DNA from: Candidatus Hydrogenedentota bacterium
GTDB lineage: Bacteria > Hydrogenedentota > Hydrogenedentia > Hydrogenedentales > CAITNO01
Direction: 5' to 3'
NCBI GenBank assembly: GCA_011046175.1
Contig: DSBB01000545.1
Location: 1 to 6,561, forward strand
Length of the DNA: 6,561 nt
Shown here: in pieces, positions 1 to 5,396 of the stretch
How the letters are laid out: every line of letters starts with the position of its first letter
Position numbering within the stretch: position 1 is the first letter of the stretch
Program-made: the position numbers and the translations under genes
Notes under the pieces: generated by a model
What the model was told of the DNA's origin: nothing
Seen by the model: only the letters and a program-made list of their open reading frames with translations
The model's database searches: none

Positions 1-96
1 ATTCCAGTTATGGGATATCCACAAAGGGCGCGGTTTGGCGAAAATGCCGCTTATGTTCCGTTGGGATACAGCGGATTGGCGGTTATTGAATACTAA
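1..96 (+). CDS. possible 3' end of an upstream gene (partial)
   Basis: The first reading frame is open from base 1 and ends at a TAA at 94-96, giving 31 residues that finish GENAAYVPLGYSGLAVIEY. The composition (Gly, Ala, Tyr, aliphatics, no Trp or Cys excess) looks like a real protein C-terminus, but the piece is too short to assign to a family. A competing frame is open from base 2 to 289. It is rich in Trp, Met and Asn and crosses the 9-nt repeat, so I judge that one spurious. Everything upstream of this tail is outside the window, so no function can be given. Confidence 0.3.
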   Translation: MPVMGYPQRARFGENAAYVPLGYSGLAVIEY

Positions 97-153
97 CGCG
101 GGCGGCGCACACAACCCAAAAAGCGAATCCGGAAATACATTCTTTTCATGCGC

Positions 154-189
154 CATATACGTCCCATACGCCCCATACGTCTTGTACGA
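154..189. repeat. degenerate 9-nt tandem repeat, four units
   Basis: Four consecutive 9-nt units read catatacgt, cccatacgc, cccatacgt and cttgtacga. The two central units differ at one base and the outer two are more diverged. The consensus is CCCATACGT (ACGTATGGG on the other strand). It sits in non-coding DNA, shortly after the possible end of an upstream gene. It could be a simple-sequence expansion, a fragment of a dispersed intergenic repeat, or a small cluster of binding sites. The sequence of this window alone does not distinguish these. Confidence 0.6.
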
Positions 190-464
190 GAATGTTGTTC
201 CGAGAACTTTTTTGTTTTTAATCACAGTTTCTGATCGGCAGGTTGCCAGGAGAGGGTTGCGTTTCGAGTTTAAATCCGCCCTGCACTAACCTTGCAGTTT
301 GGTGGGTTATTTTGTTATGCTTACGCCTTATGTTACCGTGGTGCGGCCATTGCGTGCCGGTTCCCGCCTTCCCGGTCGTTCTTACATTTCCAAGGTGAAG
401 CAGATGCCGGCATGACAGGAACGCCCGCGCCCCCTTGAAAAAATGTGGACGAACTCAGACAAAA

Positions 465-502
465 ATGCAAAGCCTGTATAAGAAGGTTTTGGCGCTTTGC
501 GT
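465..502 (+). promoter_or_regulatory. possible leader hairpin upstream of the small basic protein gene
   Basis: ATGCAAAGC (465-473) can pair with GCTTTGCGT (494-502) over nine base pairs, one of them a G-T wobble, leaving a 20-nt loop. The hairpin ends 61 nt before the GTG start of the small basic protein. A run of six T follows at 511-516, but it is eight bases from the stem, which is too far for a standard intrinsic terminator. It may be an mRNA leader structure for the ribosomal-type gene, or chance pairing. Confidence 0.22.
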
Positions 503-549
503 GGATGTCGTTTTTTGAATAAGCACTTAACAACATAACCGCAGCAACC

Positions 550-555
550 AGGAGG
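550..555 (+). promoter_or_regulatory. ribosome binding site AGGAGG for the 29-residue ORF
   Basis: A perfect AGGAGG ends eight bases before the GTG at 564. This site is the main reason to accept a 29-codon frame with a non-ATG start as a real, strongly translated gene. Confidence 0.8.
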
Positions 556-563
556 ATCAGCCC

Positions 564-653
564 GTGGCTGGTGGTAGAAAAGTTCGCAAGACGAAAATCA
601 ACAAACACAAACGGAAGAAACGTTCAAGGCAGAACCGCCATAAGAACAAGTAG
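564..653 (+). CDS. 29-residue AURKAIP1/COX24 (mS38)-like small ribosomal protein
   Basis: The frame GTG...TAG encodes 29 residues, of which 15 are Lys or Arg and two are His. After a short VAGGRKVRK lead comes KINKHKRKKRSRQNRHK, which closely resembles the conserved core of the COX24/AURKAIP1 family (mitochondrial small-subunit protein mS38) and its tiny bacterial counterparts, such as actinobacterial bS22. Those proteins are threaded into rRNA on the small ribosomal subunit, so a structural role in the 30S subunit is inferred. The start is supported by a perfect AGGAGG eight bases upstream. No ATG lies anywhere in the frame, and the length fits bacterial family members. Automated annotation often misses genes this short. 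It is followed 93 bp later by the DUF1844 gene in the same orientation. The family assignment is by recognition of the motif, not by a search. Another tiny basic ribosome-associated protein is the alternative. Confidence 0.72.
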   Translation: MAGGRKVRKTKINKHKRKKRSRQNRHKNK

Positions 654-670
654 TTCCGGGCACGAGTGAC

Positions 671-718
671 GCGCCTGTCATCGGCCTGTGGGACAGGCGT
701 TATAACGCCGGCACAGGC
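671..718 (+). promoter_or_regulatory. competing inverted repeats in the leader of the DUF1844 gene
   Basis: Two GCCTGT arms (673-678 and 684-689) are followed by two ACAGGC arms (693-698 and 713-718). One fold pairs CGCCTGTC (672-679) with GACAGGCG (692-699), eight base pairs with a 12-nt loop. The other nests a tight hairpin (684-689 with 693-698, GGG loop) inside an outer stem (673-678 with 713-718). The two folds are mutually exclusive. There is no T-run after either stem, so this is not a normal intrinsic terminator. It ends 28 bases before the DUF1844 ATG and leaves the AAGGTGA ribosome binding site (734-740) unpaired. A role in mRNA processing or attenuation is inference. Confidence 0.35.
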
Positions 719-746
719 TGCAATACGATAAAAAAGGTGATACGTC

Positions 747-1223
747 ATGACGGAAATAAAAACCAGAACATTTGTGGATGAAGATTGGAAGGCTCGCGTG
801 CAGCGCGAGAAGGAAGAAGCCCGCCAAAAAGTACCTGCTGCTTCCACAAGCGCTGCGCCGGATTCCAAAGAGTCGGGCGCATCACCCGACGCGCCTGATT
901 CGAAAGCCTCGTCCAATCCGCTTTTTGAAGGCTTGGTAAATATGCTGGCCACGCAGGCCATGTATTGTCTCGGCATGTTGGGCGCCCAGGGACAAGGGCA
1001 GGTCGTGGTCAATCTCGAACAGGCCAAGGAAGCCATTGACATTATCGTCATGTTGCGCGACAAAACAAAAGGCAATTTGTCGGCGGACGAAACAACGGTA
1101 TTAAATGAAACGCTGGCTGAACTGCAAAGGCTCTTCGCAGCGCGGGTGCAACAAGCCCAGGCGCAGGCCATGCAACAGGCGGGTATTGATCCCCAGAACC
1201 TTCGCGGGACACCTCCGCAATAA
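747..1223 (+). CDS. DUF1844 domain protein, 158 residues
   Basis: The protein has a charged N-terminus (residues 1-30), a Ser/Ala/Pro-rich linker with an imperfect duplicated APDSKxS motif (about 37-56), and a DUF1844 core at roughly 58-131. The core shows the family hallmarks: an alanine- and methionine-rich helix with LATQAMYCLGMLG, then VNLEQAKEAIDIIVMLRDKT, then KGNLSADETTVLNETLAEL. A Gln/Ala-rich tail ends the protein. The first core helix is hydrophobic but amphipathic, and I do not predict a membrane segment or signal peptide, so the protein is probably cytoplasmic. No biochemical function is established for DUF1844. ATG 747 has AAGGTGA six bases upstream. The gene sits between the ribosomal-type small protein and the TolC-family gene on the same strand and may share a transcript with the former. 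The domain call is confident; the role is unknown. Confidence 0.88.
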   Translation: MTEIKTRTFVDEDWKARVQREKEEARQKVPAASTSAAPDSKESGASPDAPDSKASSNPLFEGLVNMLATQAMYCLGMLGAQGQGQVVVNLEQAKEAIDIIVMLRDKTKGNLSADETTVLNETLAELQRLFAARVQQAQAQAMQQAGIDPQNLRGTPPQ

Positions 1224-1275
1224 TCCTTTCTTTTTGTCACATTTGCCTTCTACGAAAACACGGCTCTTTTGAAGC

Positions 1276-1280
1276 AGGAG
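1276..1280 (+). promoter_or_regulatory. ribosome binding site that sets the TolC-family start
   Basis: AGGAG lies six bases before ATG 1287. An in-frame TTG at 1269 would lengthen the protein by six residues, but it would place this Shine-Dalgarno inside the gene, so ATG 1287 is preferred. Confidence 0.7.
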
Positions 1281-1286
1281 CATTTT

Positions 1287-2930
1287 ATGCGTTCCCCGTG
1301 GTTTACTCTCGTTGTTGTGTTGCTGATAGCCCAAGGGGCGGCGCTATGTGATGAATCGTCGCCGACGCAACCCGTCTTAGACACGCCGCCCCCCGGCGAC
1401 CAAGTGCGCGACGCCATTTCCACAGACCTGATTGACCTGTCAGAACTTCGCGCCGCAGTTGAACGCCCCGCGGAACATCGGGCACTGCGCCTAACGCTTC
1501 AGGAAGCCATATACCTTGCTCTCGCCAATAATCCCGATATTATGATAGCCTCCATTGAACCTGAAAAGGCGGATGCGGAGAAACTTGCCGCGCAGGGCGA
1601 ATTTGACCCCATTTTGCAGCAGAACCTTAATTACTCGGATGCGTCCATATCGCTCGATCAACAATTGCGGCGTTTTGCCCGCATTTCGGCCATAAAGTCC
1701 ACAAATGTCTCATCCGAGACGGTACTGGCCGGAAAATTACATACTGGCACCCGATATGCCGTTCAATTTAACATGAATTTTGAAGAAACCACCTTTGGCG
1801 GTTTTCAAGGGGAGTACGGCGGTCAAATAGGACTGACGCTGACCCAGCCGCTATTGCGCGGTTTCGGACGGGATGTCAACACAATACGCATACGCGCAGC
1901 AGGCAATCTGCGCAATATTGCAGACGCGCAGGCTGAATTGACCATCCTGAATAAGATCGCCGACGCCGTCAAGGCGTACTGGGACCTTGCCGGAGCATCG
2001 GAAACGGTGCGCGTATACGAAGGGGCGCTTCGCAATGCCGAGCGCCTGTTGAACATCAATGAAAAACGCCGAGACATTGGCACTGCCGCCGATATTGACG
2101 TACTTCAGGCCAAGGCGGGCGTGGCAATGAGGCAGTCCGAATTGATCGCTGCCTACGCGCGAATTGCCGATGCGGGCGACGCGCTCAAACTTGTCTTGAA
2201 CATCCGTGACGAAGGTCTTTTTTCAAAGGTCGTTATTATTCCCACGGATCGTCCCAATCCGGAATCAACGCCCGCTTTTGCTTCCGCTGATTTCGACGAA
2301 ATGGTGGAAAATGGCGAGATCGCCGCCCTTGAATTTCGACCGGAAATGCGCATGACCGACCTTGAAATAGCCAATGCTGAACTGGAAACGCAACGCGCGA
2401 AAAACGAAATGCTTCCACAGTTTGATATTGTGGGTTCTTATGTGCGCGGCGGTAGAGACCAACGATTCGGAAAAACACTGTCGGGGGTGCTGGAGGAACA
2501 GGATAGCACCTACGGCCTTGGCGTGCAAGGCGCCATTATCATTGGCAACCGCGCGGCGCGAGGCGCCCATCAACGGGCGCGGTTGAATATGCGTCAAGCC
2601 GAGGAACGCCGCAAAAAAACGGAAATGGCATTGATGATGGGAGTGCATCTTGCCGGACGTGCCGTAATGACCAACAAAGCGTTGATGGAAAGCAACCGCC
2701 AGACGGTGCGCCTGCAGGAAGCAAATGTGGCTGCCGAAGAAAAACGGCTGCAACTGGGCGTAACCACCAGTTACCAGGTGTTGCGGCTGCAGGAGGACCT
2801 TACCGCGGCCCACGTGCAGGAGTTGCAGGCGCGCATTGCGTACGAAAAAGCCGTAGTGGATTTCCAACTGGCAACGGGAACCTTGCTTAATGAGTTGGGG
2901 ATTGACCATCAACGGATAAATGACGGATAA
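1287..2930 (+). CDS. TolC-family outer-membrane efflux protein, 547 residues
   Basis: TolC proteins form trimeric outer-membrane barrels with periplasmic helical tunnels that serve as exit ducts for drug efflux pumps or type I secretion. A signal peptide is visible (MRSPWFTLVVVLLIAQGAA, residues 1-19), then about 48 polar residues, then two OEP repeats. The first starts at LTLQEAIYLALANNP (about 69-83) and carries the barrel motif TQPLLRGFG (186-194) and the hairpin GTAADIDVLQAK (265-276). The second has GNRAARGAHQRARLNMRQAE (about 420-439) and the matching hairpin GVTTSYQVLRLQEDL (491-505). It ends with a complete final helix. The two-fold internal repeat and length are normal for the family. 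ATG 1287 is chosen for its AGGAG. No periplasmic adaptor or inner-membrane transporter lies beside it, so the substrate is unknown. It ends 27 bp from the stop of a convergent gene. Confidence 0.92.
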   Translation: MRSPWFTLVVVLLIAQGAALCDESSPTQPVLDTPPPGDQVRDAISTDLIDLSELRAAVERPAEHRALRLTLQEAIYLALANNPDIMIASIEPEKADAEKLAAQGEFDPILQQNLNYSDASISLDQQLRRFARISAIKSTNVSSETVLAGKLHTGTRYAVQFNMNFEETTFGGFQGEYGGQIGLTLTQPLLRGFGRDVNTIRIRAAGNLRNIADAQAELTILNKIADAVKAYWDLAGASETVRVYEGALRNAERLLNINEKRRDIGTAADIDVLQAKAGVAMRQSELIAAYARIADAGDALKLVLNIRDEGLFSKVVIIPTDRPNPESTPAFASADFDEMVENGEIAALEFRPEMRMTDLEIANAELETQRAKNEMLPQFDIVGSYVRGGRDQRFGKTLSGVLEEQDSTYGLGVQGAIIIGNRAARGAHQRARLNMRQAEERRKKTEMALMMGVHLAGRAVMTNKALMESNRQTVRLQEANVAAEEKRLQLGVTTSYQVLRLQEDLTAAHVQELQARIAYEKAVVDFQLATGTLLNELGIDHQRINDG

Positions 2931-2957
2931 ACCTCAAAAAAACGTGAACTATGAGCG

Positions 2958-5387
2958 CTACACAGCGGAATTTATACTTTGCGTCTCGGCAGTTTCCAAT
3001 TCGCGAGCGGCACGTTCGAGATATTGCGCCGCCTGCACACACTCCGGCGCGCGCTCCAGAACAGTCGCCCAAACCGCAGCGCGACGTTCCGCGCCGCCGT
3101 GCTTGCCCAAGTATATGTCAACCCGCTTGTAGACCACCGAAACGTTTGGAAAAGCGCGCGCCAAATCAATCAGCGCTCCCACCGTTTCTTCCATACGGCC
3201 GGCTTTTTCCAGCGCCTCGGCAAGCAATAACGTGACGGTGATGCTTCCTTGATACCGTTTTATCATCTTGGACGCGGACGCAACGGCGCGGTCATGCTCG
3301 CCCGCCTCAATCTTCTCTTTCGTTTCTGTTATTTGCCTCAATAGCTCGAAGCCGGCGCCGCTTGGATACGGCGACCATGGCGCCCCACGCAAGGGAATTG
3401 ACAGGCGTTGATGGAAACGGAAACACTCCGCCTCATCGGGGATAAGCATATTCATCAACACGCCAAGCGGTTTTATCTTTTGGACCTTAGAAAAGCCTCG
3501 AAAGGACAACGCCGCTTCATTGGACATGGACAACCCCAAAAAGCGGCTCCAGTCACCACCCGAGGTGTTCTTTTCGTACACAGGGAAGTATAATTTTGCG
3601 CCGCCGCAATCGTGGTTCCCGGCTGTCGCAACGTTCACGGGGCCGCCAAAATCGCCTATGCCGCCTTCCCACTCGTATACAACGCGTACTTCACGCGCCT
3701 TGTCCGCATCATCAAATAACGCCACCAATACCCCCGTATCAAAGTCGGCGAGAAGCCCCTGAACGTCAAAATCCTCCGCGCGTGAAGTCGTGGCAGGGGC
3801 AAACAGCACACGACCATCCCAAACCAGCGTCTTATGAGGCGCCGGCTCAAGGGAAGAGGCGACGTAGGACTGACGCAAGGCGCGCACGGCGGACTGCTGA
3901 ATATGCCTTGCGCTCCAGAGCGGCGCATAAAAGAGAATGGCTGTTATTCCGCCCCATGCAATTGCGCGCGCAAACCCGCGCCGTAACAACGCTAAAGCCC
4001 GCGAGCGCTCTTCCGCGCCCACCCGACAGAATTGATAACAGGCCTTTCCCGCGTGATGGACTACAAAGCCCAAAAAAAAGTACGGGATGAAACTGGTATG
4101 AAAAGCGTGGCGAATCGCAAACTGTAGACTTGTGTAGCCGCAAAAATAGCAAAGCATTATCAAAACAAGCCACGCGTTAATCATGGAACGTGAAGCAATG
4201 AACAGCAATCCCGCCGCGACAAACCAAAGGCCGTATTTTTCTACGCCCAACGGTCTCGCGACAATACCGGTGATGGTGCGCAAAACGGCGGCATAAGCGC
4301 GCGCAAGCATGTCGGCGGGAAATTTTGTCACAATCGCCATGACGTAGGCGCGCTTCATATCGAAATCAAACGCCGATTCATAAACTCTGGCCGTATAAGT
4401 ATCTTCAGGGAAGGTTTCACCCAAAGCGGCGGCGTAATGCGCCTGAATCGTGCTGTACATATCGTTCAGCAAATAATGTTTCTCATAGGAGGCGGGCCGT
4501 ATGACCCCCAGTTCATGATCGGAAAAAGAAGAGAATCCCATGATGGTGTCATGGGCGGCCAGATATCCCTCTCTTGCCAGTGAACGGTGTACAGGCCAGC
4601 CGGCGAGCGCATAGGTGGTCAGCAACAGGATCACTGCGAAACATCGGATTCCCGTGGCATTCTTGGAAAACGTGCTCTTCCCGACAAAAAGAAAAAGCAG
4701 ACTAATGGGAAGAAACACCATCATGTCGCGACGCACACCCATTCCAATTCCCAGCAATAATCCCAAAATAACCGCAACGCCAAGAAACTTGCGAACAGAC
4801 AGCGCTCTGAACGCGAGGATTCCCAGCAGAAGCGCCACCGCAAGAATGAAGGGCGCTTTGGCAAAATCGCGCAATACAGGCAGCGTCCACAGCACAGGCA
4901 GCGCATGGGCGAAAGACGCCGCCACCAAAAAGCTGAACAGGGAATTTATTGCAAGACGGCTTATGGCGTATACAATCAGGCAGGCTAGGAAAAAATATAC
5001 GAGGAGAAGCAGCTTCACTGCGTCCCATGTAACGCCGCACAGCCCCCATACAACCGCGGTGGAGTAAATAAGATACCGGTGGAACTCCTGATAGGGATGC
5101 AATGGACACAATGCCACGTCGTCGGGAATCAGGCCTGTGTCGAAGGACTGAATCTGAAAATCCAAGAAAGCGCGCAATTGAGGAATTTGCGCGGCATCGG
5201 TATTGGAGAAGCCGCGCCCGGCGTTCATCATTATTGCGGGGATGAACAGGTCGTTGGTCAGAGAGCCTGCCGGGCCATTCCAGTTTTCAAGCCGCGTGCC
5301 GCCCGACCGCCAGACGATAGCCAGCAGCAGAACAACCAGCAACGCCTCCCCGGCATGGCGCCGCTTTATTGCGCATGGCATTTTCAT
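2958..5387 (-). CDS. GT-C-like multi-spanning membrane protein with soluble and TPR-like C-terminal part, 809 residues
   Basis: This is probably an inner-membrane glycosyltransferase of the GT-C superfamily, which uses polyprenyl-phosphate sugars on the extracytoplasmic side. Seen directly: a first membrane helix (about 15-27), then an extracytoplasmic loop with NDLFIPAIMMNAGRGF (45-60), in which Asp46 sits where GT-C enzymes carry the catalytic acid. HPYQEF (97-102) and about ten further hydrophobic segments to residue 490 follow, including LGLLLGIGMGVRRD (208-221). A roughly 100-residue loop lies at 266-365. Residues 491-680 look soluble and beta-rich, with two cysteines (594, 655) that could pair. 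Residues 683-800 form helix pairs resembling three TPR units. The topology puts the C-terminal part outside the cytoplasm. The start lies 9 bp after the preceding gene's stop with no clear Shine-Dalgarno, suggesting translational coupling. GT-C plus TPR resembles TMTC mannosyltransferases only in architecture. A polymerase or ligase-like membrane enzyme is the alternative. Confidence 0.6.
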   Translation of the reverse strand: MKMPCAIKRRHAGEALLVVLLLAIVWRSGGTRLENWNGPAGSLTNDLFIPAIMMNAGRGFSNTDAAQIPQLRAFLDFQIQSFDTGLIPDDVALCPLHPYQEFHRYLIYSTAVVWGLCGVTWDAVKLLLLVYFFLACLIVYAISRLAINSLFSFLVAASFAHALPVLWTLPVLRDFAKAPFILAVALLLGILAFRALSVRKFLGVAVILGLLLGIGMGVRRDMMVFLPISLLFLFVGKSTFSKNATGIRCFAVILLLTTYALAGWPVHRSLAREGYLAAHDTIMGFSSFSDHELGVIRPASYEKHYLLNDMYSTIQAHYAAALGETFPEDTYTARVYESAFDFDMKRAYVMAIVTKFPADMLARAYAAVLRTITGIVARPLGVEKYGLWFVAAGLLFIASRSMINAWLVLIMLCYFCGYTSLQFAIRHAFHTSFIPYFFLGFVVHHAGKACYQFCRVGAEERSRALALLRRGFARAIAWGGITAILFYAPLWSARHIQQSAVRALRQSYVASSLEPAPHKTLVWDGRVLFAPATTSRAEDFDVQGLLADFDTGVLVALFDDADKAREVRVVYEWEGGIGDFGGPVNVATAGNHDCGGAKLYFPVYEKNTSGGDWSRFLGLSMSNEAALSFRGFSKVQKIKPLGVLMNMLIPDEAECFRFHQRLSIPLRGAPWSPYPSGAGFELLRQITETKEKIEAGEHDRAVASASKMIKRYQGSITVTLLLAEALEKAGRMEETVGALIDLARAFPNVSVVYKRVDIYLGKHGGAERRAAVWATVLERAPECVQAAQYLERAARELETAETQSINSAV

Positions 5388-5396
5388 TGTTAACGC

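Larger units (their letters stand above)
97..563. other. intergenic region, about 470 bp, no convincing gene
   Basis: No open frame here has a credible start, ribosome binding site and protein-like composition. The stretch is visibly more AT-rich than the flanking genes and contains T- and A-runs (around 210-220, 440 and 511-516). It holds a 9-nt tandem repeat at 154-189, a palindromic ATGCCGGCAT at 404-413 and a possible hairpin at 465-502. The promoter for the small basic protein gene must lie here. A TTGAAA (435-440) and a TATAAG (477-482) are present but not at a usable distance from each other, so no promoter is assigned. Confidence 0.6.

Noticed and set aside
35..289. Plus-strand frame of 84 residues
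   Set aside because: It has no ribosome binding site and a composition rich in Trp, Met and Asn. It crosses the 9-nt repeat and overlaps a more protein-like tail in another frame.
404..413. Perfect palindrome ATGCCGGCAT
   Set aside because: A 10-bp palindrome is expected by chance in a window this size, and there is no second copy or adjacent promoter to suggest an operator.
435..482. TTGAAA and TATAAG as a sigma-70 promoter
   Set aside because: The hexamers are 36 bp apart, far from the required 15-19 bp, and neither has a good partner at the right distance.
698..707. Palindrome CGTTATAACG with an internal TATAAC resembling a -10 box
   Set aside because: There is no -35-like hexamer at 16-18 bp upstream, and it lies inside the hairpin region. 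It is more likely part of the RNA structure or chance.
557..1240. Minus-strand open frame of 227 residues over the DUF1844 gene
   Set aside because: It is antisense to a clear DUF1844 domain and the small basic protein, and is Cys/Ser-rich with no family resemblance. It is a shadow of the coding strand.
1341..1349. Possible lipobox at Cys21 of the TolC-family protein
   Set aside because: The residue before the cysteine is Leu (AALC), whereas lipoboxes need Gly, Ala or Ser there. Ordinary signal peptidase cleavage fits better.
3596..4090. Plus-strand open frame of 164 residues within the membrane protein gene
   Set aside because: It is Arg/Pro/Ser-rich low-complexity translation, opposite to a long, coherent membrane protein frame.
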